From: JAVBNA01 sp031551875
GTDB lineage: Bacteria; Bacillota; Clostridia; Oscillospirales; Acutalibacteraceae
NCBI GenBank assembly: GCA_031551875.1
Contig: JAVBNA010000019.1
Coordinates: forward strand, 1-43,620
Direction: 5' to 3'
Length of the DNA stretch: 43,620 nucleotides
Shown here: piece after piece, positions 21,718 to 29,258 of the stretch
Position numbering within the stretch: the first letter of the stretch is position 1
How the letters are laid out: every line of letters starts with the position of its first letter
Made by a program: the position numbers and the translations under genes
Notes under the pieces: model-generated
Databases searched by the model: none
What the model saw: the letters and a program-made list of their open reading frames with translations, nothing else
What the model was told of the DNA's origin: nothing

Positions 21718-21984
21718 CTACGACGCAAAACAATCCAGAGTATTCCAGGGAAAGCGCGTGTATACCCAGTTTTGCCCGTTCCAGAGATGCCCATAAATCA
21801 GATCTCCCTCCAGCTTGGACGGGAACATCCAAAAGGATTGCCCGGTGACAACCCAGACATAGATATATAGGCGCATGTGACTCATGAGAAATTCCGGTAT
21901 GGCATTGTGAAACCCCTGACAATAGGGTGGAGAGCCTTTGGGAGGCGGGGAAGGCGGCAGCGAAAACCCATCCTCAGTAAACAT
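21718..21984 (-). CDS. small Pro-rich/aromatic protein, first gene of the protease operon
   Basis: An 88-residue protein with a Pro-rich N-terminal part (LPPSPPPKGSPPYC). The C-terminal half is dense in Trp, Tyr and Phe (LYIYVWVVTGQSFWMFPSK, GHLWNGQNW). I recall a similar aromatic pattern in short uncharacterised clostridial proteins, but cannot assign a function. AAAGGAGG lies about 7 nt upstream of the ATG, so it is clearly translated. It directly precedes the two Csp-like proteases. A possible sigma-E-like promoter (GATAAAA, then CATATACT on the minus strand near 22035-22010) is weak evidence for mother-cell expression. A spore-coat or cortex-surface role is a guess from context. Confidence 0.75.
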   Translation of the reverse strand: MFTEDGFSLPPSPPPKGSPPYCQGFHNAIPEFLMSHMRLYIYVWVVTGQSFWMFPSKLEGDLIYGHLWNGQNWVYTRFPWNTLDCFAS

Positions 21985-22150
21985 TGAATTTCCTCCTTTT
22001 TTTGAAGAATCTCTTCCAGTATATGCATCGAAAGGCTTTTTTTATCACATAATATGAAATTTGGAGTCACCGTCCTGTGCCGCGCCGCATACTATATCTT
22101 TGACAAAGCAGCTTCGGGGCGGAGTGCCCCGGAAAGGAGTGTGACAGGAT

Positions 22151-23386
22151 ATGCCAGATGGCCGTTTACAAATCGGAACCTTTTTGGTGGATGCCGGCCT
22201 GCCCGCCGAATTTGCCACCGTACGCATCACCCAGCACGGGGATCCGTCCGCAGTCGTAGAGGAGATTGTCACCGACGAGTCGGGACAGAGCCCGGAGGTA
22301 ACCCTTCCGGCGCCGTCCCTGGACTTATCGCTGGAGCCTCAGCGGGAGGAAATTCCCTACAGTGAGTATGACGTGTACGTCAGCACGTCAGGGTACCAGA
22401 CGACCATCATGGAGGGGGTGCAGATATTTCCCGACATCACGGCGATTCAGGACGTGAGCCTGATTCCGCTTGCGCCCCAAGTTCAGGCTGGCCGCAACAT
22501 TCTTATTGACGACAATACCCTTTGGGGAAACTTCCCGCCCAAAATACCGGAGGAAGAGGTCAAGCCGCTGCCCGAATCGCTGGGGCTTGTGGTGCTGCCC
22601 AATCCGGTTATTCCTGAATTTATCATTGTGCATGACGGGGTGCCGGACGATGTGTCTGCGCCCAATTACTACATCCCCTATAAAAGCTACATAAAAAACG
22701 TAGCCAGCTGTGAAATCTATTCCACCTGGCCGACAACGACCATTGAAGCAAACATTCTGGCCATTATCTCCTTTACGCTCAATCGTGTCTACACCGAGTG
22801 GTACCGCGGCAAGGGCTATAACTTTACCATCACCAGCTCGACCGCCTATGACCACGCGTTCTCCTACAACCGCAACATCTACGACAGCATTTCCCGTGTG
22901 GTCGACAACCTGTTCAGTACGTTTGTCACCCGCCCGAATATCCGCCAGCCGCTTCTGACGCAGTACTGCGACGGGGTGCAGAGCCTGTGCCCGGACTGGA
23001 TGACACAGTGGGGTTCCAAATCACTGGGCGATCAGGGTTACGATGCGGTGCGCATCCTGAGGAGCTTTTACGGGCAGGACATTTTCCTTATGGGCGCTGA
23101 CCGTGTGGCCGGTGTACCCAGTTCCTATCCGGGCTACAACCTGCAGGTGGGCTCCACCGGGCCGGCCGTGCGCACCATTCAGGAGCAGCTGAACGCCATT
23201 GCAAACAATTACCCGGCCATCAATAAAATGCCGGTGGACGGCGTCTTCGGAGAGCGCACGCGGCTGGCGGTTGAGACCTTTCAGAGTGTGTTCCACCTTC
23301 CGGCCAGCGGCATCGTCGATTTCCCAACCTGGTATAAAATTTCCGATATCTACGTTTCGGTGACCCGAATCGCAGAATTGAGATAA
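22151..23386 (+). CDS. sleC: SleC-like spore cortex-lytic protein (SpoIID-type domain plus peptidoglycan-binding domain)
   Basis: A 411-residue protein close in length and layout to clostridial SleC (about 430). Residues 1-110 form the beta-rich N-terminal pro-domain (MPDGRLQIGTFLV, VQIFPDITAIQDVSLIPL). Residues about 155-310 form the SpoIID-like lytic domain with YIKNVASCEIYSTWP, in which Glu188 is the likely catalytic acid, and QYCDGVQSLCPDWMTQWG. Residues 330-395 form a PG_binding_1 repeat (VDGVFGERT). SleC is made as a zymogen and cleaved by Csp proteases to degrade cortex at germination. Two Csp-like proteases diverge from it here. AAAGGAG lies about 11 nt before the ATG. CATACTA at 22088-22094 resembles a forespore -10 element but lacks a good -35. 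Confidence 0.85.
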   Translation: MPDGRLQIGTFLVDAGLPAEFATVRITQHGDPSAVVEEIVTDESGQSPEVTLPAPSLDLSLEPQREEIPYSEYDVYVSTSGYQTTIMEGVQIFPDITAIQDVSLIPLAPQVQAGRNILIDDNTLWGNFPPKIPEEEVKPLPESLGLVVLPNPVIPEFIIVHDGVPDDVSAPNYYIPYKSYIKNVASCEIYSTWPTTTIEANILAIISFTLNRVYTEWYRGKGYNFTITSSTAYDHAFSYNRNIYDSISRVVDNLFSTFVTRPNIRQPLLTQYCDGVQSLCPDWMTQWGSKSLGDQGYDAVRILRSFYGQDIFLMGADRVAGVPSSYPGYNLQVGSTGPAVRTIQEQLNAIANNYPAINKMPVDGVFGERTRLAVETFQSVFHLPASGIVDFPTWYKISDIYVSVTRIAELR

Positions 23387-23390
23387 AGAG

Positions 23391-23429
23391 AAGCGTCCCT
23401 GACGAAACATTCGACAGGGACGCTTTTTT
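23391..23429 (+). terminator. terminator of the sleC-like gene
   Basis: AAGCGTCCCTG (23391-23401) pairs with CAGGGACGCTT (23415-23425), followed by a T-tract. Confidence 0.88.
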
Positions 23430-23437
23430 GCATCAGA

Positions 23438-23476
23438 AAACCCGCAAACGCCCATAAAATAAGCATTTGCGGGTTT
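23438..23476 (-). terminator. terminator of tRNA-Leu
   Basis: AAACCCGCAAA (23438-23448) pairs with TTTGCGGGTTT (23466-23476). Reading leftwards it lies 10 nt beyond the tRNA 3' end and finishes in a T-run. Confidence 0.75.
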
Positions 23477-23485
23477 ATAAGGGTT

Positions 23486-23572
23486 TGGTGCCGGTGACCG
23501 GGGTCGAACCGGTACGGTGTCGCCACCACTGGATTTTGAGTCCAGCACGTCTGCCAATTCCATCACACCGGC
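23486..23572 (-). tRNA. tRNA-Leu (anticodon CAA)
   Basis: An 87-nt type II tRNA on the minus strand. The acceptor GCCGGTG (23572-23566) pairs with CACCGGC, followed by A and an encoded CCA. The anticodon stem-loop reads CTGGA-CTCAAAA-TCCAG, giving CAA, which decodes UUG. A long variable arm (GTGGTGGCGACACC region) and the T-arm with GGTTCGACCCC are present. Confidence 0.96.
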
Positions 23573-23660
23573 ATGAATTTCCCGGTTACTATGATACAGA
23601 GGAACCGGGAAAACACTGAAAAGTATACAGGACAAAACCGGTTTTGTCAACGTCGGTTTT

Positions 23661-25388
23661 TTACGCCTCAATGCGTTTGCGCGCCGCTTCAGACAGTGCG
23701 CCGCATTTGGCCTGTGCGGCGGCCCGGTCAGCGCCGACCGCTGTGATATAGCTCTTGAGCTTGGGCTCGGTGCCCGACGGGCGGAAAATCACACAATGCC
23801 CGCCTTCGAGGAAATAGGACAGCACGTCGGATTTGGGCAGCTTGATCTCGGTACGTATCCTGGCGGTCAAATCAGTATCGGTCGACGCGAGATAGTCACA
23901 GCAGCGGAGCACCCGGTCACCGCCGAATTCGGTCGGCGGGTTTTCGCGCAGACTGATCATCAGATCTTTCATCTTGGCCATGCCCGCGGCTCCCTCGAAC
24001 TCGAAGCTGAGCAAGCTGTTCAGATAGTTGCCGTATTCGCTGTAGATGCCGTCCATCAGTTCGATCAGGGAACGCCCCTGCTTCTTGTAATAGGCGGCCA
24101 TCTCGCAGATCAGCATGGAAGCGACCACCGCGTCCTTGTCGCGCACATGGTTTCCGGCCAGATAGCCGTAGCTCTCTTCAAAGCCGAACACATAGCGCTC
24201 GGCCTGCTTCTCCGCCTCGAGGAAGCCAATCTGTTCGCCGATATACTTGAAGCCGGTCAGCACGTTGATCAGTTCACAGCCGTACTTTTCAGCAATGCGG
24301 GCGGCCAGCTCGGTCGTGACAATGGTCTTGATCACAACCGGCTGCGCGGGCAGGGTGCCTATTTCACGGCGGTTCTCCAGGATATAGTTGAGCAGCAGAC
24401 AGCCCACTTCGTTGCCGCTCATCAGGCGATATTCCTCCCCGTCGGGCACAGCAATGCCCACACGGTCGCAATCGGGGTCGGTTGCAAGCAGCAGGTCGGG
24501 GCGCTCGGCCTTGGCCGTCTCAAGCGCACACTCAAAGCTCTGCCGGATTTCAGGGTTGGGGAAGGGGCAGGTCTTAAAGGAGCCGTCGGGCAGCTCCTGC
24601 TCCTTGACAACAACAACCTGTGCGCATCCCGCGCGCGCGAGGATCTCCCGCACCGGCTTGTTTCCGGTGCCGTTGAGGGGTGTATAGACGACCTTGAAGC
24701 TGCCTCCCTCATAGACGTCGGTTCGCACCCGCTGTGAGAGCGTGTGCACATAGAAGCTCGCAATCGTTTCCCGGGGCACAAATTCAATGAGCCCCTTTGC
24801 CTGACCGTCCTCAAAGGACATAAGCTTGACGTCGTCAAACAGGTCAAGCTTCGTGATGTATTCATACACCCGTCCGGCGTTTAAGTCGGTCATCTGACAC
24901 CCGTCGCTGCCGTAGCACTTAAAGCCGTTGTATTTGCCGGGGTTGTGGCTGGCGGTCAGCACGATGCCTCCGTCACAGCCCAGCTCGCGCACCGCAAAGG
25001 AGAGCATAGGCGTGGGCATCAGCTCAGAATAAATGAAAACCTTAATGCCGTTGGCGGCCAGCACGGCGGCCGCTTCCTGCGAGAAATAATCCGACTTGTG
25101 GCGGCTGTCATAGGCGATTGCCACAGAAGGGTTCTGCACCGTTGCGTTCAAAAAGTCGGCGAGACCCTGGGTGGCCTTGCGGATGGTATATACGTTGAGG
25201 CGGTTGGTTCCGGCGCCGATGATGCCCCGAAGGCCCGCCGTCCCGAATTCAAGCTCCCGGTAAAACCGCTCGTAAATCTCCTCTTCGCTGTCCGCGATGG
25301 CAGCCAGTTCGGGGATCAGGTCAGGATCGGCGGTTGCCTTTTCGGTCCACAACTGATAGGGTTCACGGATTGTGTCAGTAAGCGTCAC
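23661..25388 (-). CDS. pgcA: alpha-phosphoglucomutase / phosphomannomutase
   Basis: A 575-residue alpha-D-phosphohexomutase interconverting glucose 6- and 1-phosphate (or mannose phosphates) for cell wall and polysaccharide precursors. It has GTAGLRGIIGAGTNR (49-63), the phosphoserine loop TASHNP with Ser147, the metal loop DPDCDR, the sugar-specificity GFEESYGYLAG, and a C-terminal phosphate-binding RPSGTEPKLK. The length fits the Gram-positive PgcA group. The GTG at 25388 has AGGAG 8 nt upstream; the longer frame would put the ribosome site inside the gene. It has its own promoter at 25420-25448. Confidence 0.93.
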   Translation of the reverse strand: MTLTDTIREPYQLWTEKATADPDLIPELAAIADSEEEIYERFYRELEFGTAGLRGIIGAGTNRLNVYTIRKATQGLADFLNATVQNPSVAIAYDSRHKSDYFSQEAAAVLAANGIKVFIYSELMPTPMLSFAVRELGCDGGIVLTASHNPGKYNGFKCYGSDGCQMTDLNAGRVYEYITKLDLFDDVKLMSFEDGQAKGLIEFVPRETIASFYVHTLSQRVRTDVYEGGSFKVVYTPLNGTGNKPVREILARAGCAQVVVVKEQELPDGSFKTCPFPNPEIRQSFECALETAKAERPDLLLATDPDCDRVGIAVPDGEEYRLMSGNEVGCLLLNYILENRREIGTLPAQPVVIKTIVTTELAARIAEKYGCELINVLTGFKYIGEQIGFLEAEKQAERYVFGFEESYGYLAGNHVRDKDAVVASMLICEMAAYYKKQGRSLIELMDGIYSEYGNYLNSLLSFEFEGAAGMAKMKDLMISLRENPPTEFGGDRVLRCCDYLASTDTDLTARIRTEIKLPKSDVLSYFLEGGHCVIFRPSGTEPKLKSYITAVGADRAAAQAKCGALSEAARKRIEA

Positions 25389-25419
25389 AACAATCACTCC
25401 TCTCAAGAAATCTCTTTAT

Positions 25420-25448
25420 ATTATCCCAGAAATCAGGGAAAGCGTCAA
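25420..25448 (-). promoter_or_regulatory. sigma-A promoter of pgcA
   Basis: On the minus strand, TTGACG (25448-25443), 17-nt spacer, GATAAT (25425-25420). Confidence 0.65.
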
Positions 25449-25458
25449 GCAAAACTTG

Positions 25459-25490
25459 GAAGCGGGCCGGAATCAGTTCCGGCCCGCTTC
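25459..25490 (-). terminator. terminator of the ABC export operon
   Basis: GAAGCGGGCCGGAA (25459-25472) and its exact complement (25477-25490) around TCAG. It lies 22 nt past the permease stop; the T-run after it is short and interrupted. Confidence 0.75.
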
Positions 25491-25511
25491 GCTATCAGTG
25501 CGATAAAATTT

Positions 25512-26687
25512 TTAGCCTTCGTAATGGAGCGCCTCAATGGGGCGCAGCTTGGACGCACGATTGGCGGGGTAAAGGCCGAATACAACGCCAATCAGAATGG
25601 AGAAGCCAAGTGCCAGCTCGATGACCGAAAGGGACAGCGAGAGGGGCATGGACAGAGCACTTTCCAGTATGCTCATCAGCCCCAAGGAGAGCAAGAGCCC
25701 AATCACCCCCCCCAGACCGCTGATCACAAGCGATTCAATCAGAAATTGCGTGAGGATGGCGCTTCGTCCGGCGCCGATCGCTTTGCGGATACCAATTTCA
25801 CGGGTGCGCTCGGTGACCGACACCAGCATGATGTTCATGATGCCGATGCCGCCCACCAGCAGGGAGATGCCGGCGATCCCTCCCAGCATGAGCGTCATGG
25901 TGGCGGTCATGCTGCTCAGGGATTCAAGCATATCGCTCTGCTTCTGGATGGAAAAGGCGTCCTCATCATTGTTATACTTGGCCAGCAGGTAGTCCTCAAT
26001 GGCGTACTGCGCCGTTGTGACATCGTCGGGGGAGGCGGCGGAAGCATAGAAAGTTGAGATGCCCTTCTGGTTAAACATGCGCTCGGCGAGCGTGAAGGGG
26101 ATCATGATCTTGCTGTCGTTGGAGGTCATGGAGGTGGTGCCCTGCTCTTCGAGGATGCCCACAACGGTGAAATCCTGGCCGGAGATGGTCAGCGTTTCCC
26201 CGATGACATTGCGTGTGCCAAACAGCTCATCCGCCACCTCAGCGCCGATGATCGCAATGAGGGTGCGGTTGTCGATGTCGGGCCCGGTGATAAACCGGCC
26301 ACTGTCCACCGTGATGTTGCGGATTGTGTCATAGCCCGGCACGGTGGCCTCAATCGTGGCGTCAAAGGTGTTGAGCCCCGCCTTGGCCGTCTCAGACTGC
26401 GTCATGACCGGCGCGATGCCGCTGATGCCGTGAGACCCCTCCAGTTCGTGCAGCTCGGACAGGGTGACCTTGGCCGCCGAATCGCGGTAGCCCCGGATGC
26501 TGACCGAAATCAGGTTGGTGCCCATACTCTCGATTGTGCTCTCGATGCTTGACGTGGAGCCCTGTCCGATCGAGATGAGCACGACGACAGCGATGACGCC
26601 GATGATGATGCCCAGCATGGTCAGGAAGGAACGCATTTTGTTCGCGAGGATGGATTTAAAAGACATGCGGATGGACTGGATAATCAC
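25512..26687 (-). CDS. MacB/FtsX-type ABC transporter permease
   Basis: A 391-residue permease with four predicted membrane helices: one at about 18-42 (FLTMLGIIIGVIAVVVLISI), then a large extracytoplasmic MacB_PCD domain (about 45-240), then three helices in the FtsX domain, which contains ERTREIGIRKAIGAGRS. This is the LolC/MacB/YknZ topology used for extruding peptides or lipophilic compounds. It overlaps the upstream ATPase gene by 4 nt (ATGA), so translation is coupled. The operon order adaptor-ATPase-permease equals Bacillus YknX-YknY-YknZ. The substrate is unknown. Confidence 0.92.
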   Translation of the reverse strand: MIIQSIRMSFKSILANKMRSFLTMLGIIIGVIAVVVLISIGQGSTSSIESTIESMGTNLISVSIRGYRDSAAKVTLSELHELEGSHGISGIAPVMTQSETAKAGLNTFDATIEATVPGYDTIRNITVDSGRFITGPDIDNRTLIAIIGAEVADELFGTRNVIGETLTISGQDFTVVGILEEQGTTSMTSNDSKIMIPFTLAERMFNQKGISTFYASAASPDDVTTAQYAIEDYLLAKYNNDEDAFSIQKQSDMLESLSSMTATMTLMLGGIAGISLLVGGIGIMNIMLVSVTERTREIGIRKAIGAGRSAILTQFLIESLVISGLGGVIGLLLSLGLMSILESALSMPLSLSLSVIELALGFSILIGVVFGLYPANRASKLRPIEALHYEG

Positions 26688-27367
26688 GCGCAGCCCTCCT
26701 TTGTATCACTGAAGATTTTGCCGTCCATAATGTTGATCTGACGCTTGGCATGCTGTGCCACCTTGCTGTCATGGGTGATTAAGACAATGGTGTGGCCCTG
26801 AGCGTTGAGCTGATCAAACAGCTGCATGATCTCCGCGCCGGTGTGGCTGTCCAGGTTGCCGGTCGGTTCGTCGGCAAGGATAATGGAGGGCTGCGTGGCC
26901 AGCGCGCGTGCGATGGCCACGCGCTGCTGCTGTCCGCCCGACAATTCATTGGGACGGTGCTTCATGCGGTCGCGCAGCCCGACACGATCCAGCGCGCTGT
27001 TCACCCGATCCTGTCGTTCCTGACGTCCCATGCGGCTGTAAATCAGCGGAAGCTCAATGTTTTCATAGGCGTTCATTTTGCCGATCAGGTTAAAGCCCTG
27101 AAAAATAAAGCCGATTTTTTCGTTCCGGATGGCGGCGAGCTCCTGCTCGGAGTATTCCTCAATGGGCATGTCGTCCAGAATATAGGTGCCGTCGTCGGCG
27201 ATATCCAGACAGCCGATGATGTTCATGAGCGTGGATTTGCCCGAGCCGGACGGACCGATGATGGCGACGTATTCGCCCTCCTCCACTGTCATGGTGATGC
27301 CGTCAAGCGCCTTGACGACCTCGTCGCCCATGACATAATGCTTGGTGATTCCGTTCAGTGCAATCAT
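26684..27367 (-). CDS. ABC transporter ATPase (MacB/LolD/YknY-type)
   Basis: A 227-residue ATPase with Walker A GPSGSGKST (38-46), a Q-loop in FIFQGFNL, signature LSGGQQQRVAIARAL, Walker B IILADEPTGNLDS, and a switch His in VLITHD. It belongs to the subfamily paired with FtsX-type permeases. It lies 6 nt downstream of the adaptor and overlaps the permease. Energy coupling for the tripartite exporter is the clear role; the cargo cannot be inferred. Confidence 0.95.
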   Translation of the reverse strand: MIALNGITKHYVMGDEVVKALDGITMTVEEGEYVAIIGPSGSGKSTLMNIIGCLDIADDGTYILDDMPIEEYSEQELAAIRNEKIGFIFQGFNLIGKMNAYENIELPLIYSRMGRQERQDRVNSALDRVGLRDRMKHRPNELSGGQQQRVAIARALATQPSIILADEPTGNLDSHTGAEIMQLFDQLNAQGHTIVLITHDSKVAQHAKRQINIMDGKIFSDTKEGCA

Positions 27368-27373
27368 ACGTAC

Positions 27374-29056
27374 TCACCCCTGTCTGTCGAAGGTCGGTCC
27401 ATCACCGCCGCCTTGCTGTCCTCTTTGGGTACCGCCGGCCGGAGGAGCGCCTTCTCCGCGGATTGCCATGCCTCCGCCCATGCCGCCCATCTGGAACATC
27501 ATGTTGCCATTGTCAGAGGAGCCTGAGCGGACGACGATCACCTGATCGGAGTCGCTGAGGCCGGAGAGTACTTCGGCGTAGGTGTCGTCGGACAGGCCGG
27601 TTTTAATTTCGGTCATGACGCCGGCGGTTTCACCTTCCGCCTGAGAGGGGACGCCTTTCGAAATCATGACAAAGGTTTTACCCTGACGGGTGATCAGCGC
27701 ATTCTGGGGAACCAGCAGTACATCCTTCTTCTCTTCGATCACGATGTCCGCCGTGGCCGACATGCCCGGAAGCAGGCGGTCGTCCGACTTGACATTGATG
27801 GAGACCGGGTATTTGGTTACGCTATTTTCGGTGGTGCCGCTGGCGGAGATGAAGGTCACTTCACCTTCAAACGTCTCGTCCTCCAGTGCGTCAATCTCAA
27901 TTTTGACGGCCATGCCCTCCTTGACGTTCAGGATGTCAAGCTCGTCGACCGAGACATCGAGGGTCATGGAGCCGGTATCGCTGACCGACAGGGAGGTGTT
28001 TTCTCCAATGGCCTGGCCGTTTTGCAGCTCCAGTGCGCCGAGAATGCCGTCGTAGGGGGAGACAAGCGCGTTGCCCTTGGCGCGGTATTCAATCGCCTGG
28101 TTGAGCTGCTCTACCAGCTCAGAAACCTCGGCGAGCTTGCTTTCATACTCGCTTGAGATGGGCAGGTTCTTCAGACGAATCAGGGTTGTACCGTTGTAAA
28201 TTTTCTGGTTAAGCGACACCGGGATACTCTTGCAGGTGCCGACGTTGCCGGTGATATACTGGGGATGGTTGATTTCCAGCGTGCCCTTGCCCAGTTCCTT
28301 GCCGTCATAGGTGACGGTCGCCTCCTCGCCCGGCGTGGGAACCTTGTCGTCCAGCAGGATGACGCAGGATTTGCCGTCGGCGCCGAAGGAGGAAATGGTG
28401 CCGGTCTTTTTGGCGCTGTTTTTCAGGGTGACGGTCACTTCATCGTTGAGGGTCAGCCCCTCGGTGGAACCCACCGTCAGGTTGATCTTCATTTTGCCGT
28501 CCACCGACACGACCATCAGCGCGCTCTTTTCCACCATGACGGTTTTGATGTCGTCGCCCTTTTCCACATAGATGATCTTTACGCGTCCGGACACCTTGGA
28601 GGAAATGTAGGAGGTGGCGGTGTCGCCGCTGTACTGGGAGAGTGACTTATTGCCCGTGTCAACGCTCGACTGCAGTTCGATGATTTTCGCGTTCAGGCTG
28701 TCGGCGTCCAGCGTGGCGATCACGTCGCCCTCGGAAACCCGTGCCCCTGTCTTAAGCGCCACCTCGTCGATCTTGACCCCTTCGGGCAGTGTGAAGGAGT
28801 TGGAATTCGACAGCGCGAGCGAGCCGGTTCCGGTTACGCTTTTGGAAAGGTTGCCGCGGGTGAGAGGAACGATTTCATTTTGAATCGTGACTTTGCTTGC
28901 GTTGCCGTTGCTCAGTAAAACGCTGACAACAATGATGACAACGAGCACGACGCCCAGAATAATCAGGTTGCGGATGGTTTTCTTTCTGCGCTTGCTCATG
29001 GGCTTTTTGGGGGCGGTCTGCGCTGCGGAGGCATTGGTTACAGGCGCATTGGTCAT
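27374..29056 (-). CDS. HlyD/MacA-type membrane-fusion adaptor of the ABC exporter
   Basis: A 560-residue adaptor. The N-terminus is a basic cytoplasmic stretch (MSKRRKKTIRN) followed by one transmembrane helix (about 29-51). Two lipoyl-like half-motifs and a beta-barrel region (TGSMTLDVSVDELDILNVKEG) follow. The C-terminal membrane-proximal domain includes KKDVLLVPQNALI. The tail is Gly/Met-rich (MMFQMGGMGGGMAI). The ATG at 29056 is chosen because GGAG lies 8 nt upstream; an in-frame GTG at 29065 overlaps it. It is first in the operon, with a TATAAT at about 29095-29090 on the minus strand. In Gram-positives such adaptors assist YknYZ-type export. Confidence 0.88.
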   Translation of the reverse strand: MTNAPVTNASAAQTAPKKPMSKRRKKTIRNLIILGVVLVVIIVVSVLLSNGNASKVTIQNEIVPLTRGNLSKSVTGTGSLALSNSNSFTLPEGVKIDEVALKTGARVSEGDVIATLDADSLNAKIIELQSSVDTGNKSLSQYSGDTATSYISSKVSGRVKIIYVEKGDDIKTVMVEKSALMVVSVDGKMKINLTVGSTEGLTLNDEVTVTLKNSAKKTGTISSFGADGKSCVILLDDKVPTPGEEATVTYDGKELGKGTLEINHPQYITGNVGTCKSIPVSLNQKIYNGTTLIRLKNLPISSEYESKLAEVSELVEQLNQAIEYRAKGNALVSPYDGILGALELQNGQAIGENTSLSVSDTGSMTLDVSVDELDILNVKEGMAVKIEIDALEDETFEGEVTFISASGTTENSVTKYPVSINVKSDDRLLPGMSATADIVIEEKKDVLLVPQNALITRQGKTFVMISKGVPSQAEGETAGVMTEIKTGLSDDTYAEVLSGLSDSDQVIVVRSGSSDNGNMMFQMGGMGGGMAIRGEGAPPAGGTQRGQQGGGDGPTFDRQG

Positions 29057-29191
29057 GAATGTCACTCCAGTCTGTTTTTGATATTTCCATTATAATGAAA
29101 AGGTGAAGCGAAAGTATCCGCAAAATTGAGGTAAGTTTGCGGTATTTGAATTTTCCGGCCAATTGGTAAGAATTCGCCCGCAGTCGTCCAA

Positions 29192-29220
29192 TTGACGGAA
29201 CAGAGTAAGTTTGGTATACT
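29192..29220 (+). promoter_or_regulatory. sigma-A promoter of the alcohol dehydrogenase
   Basis: TTGACG (29192-29197), 17-nt spacer, TATACT (29215-29220). It supports the start at 29259 rather than the open frame beginning at 29211, which lies inside the promoter. Confidence 0.8.
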
Positions 29221-29258
29221 GGACGCAGAATCAGATCAACAGACAGGAGAGAAAGACT

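Noticed and set aside
23796..26057. Long plus-strand frames opposite pgcA and the ABC permease
   Set aside because: Both are antisense to well-supported genes with intact motifs; their translations are His/Gly/Arg-rich low-information sequence.
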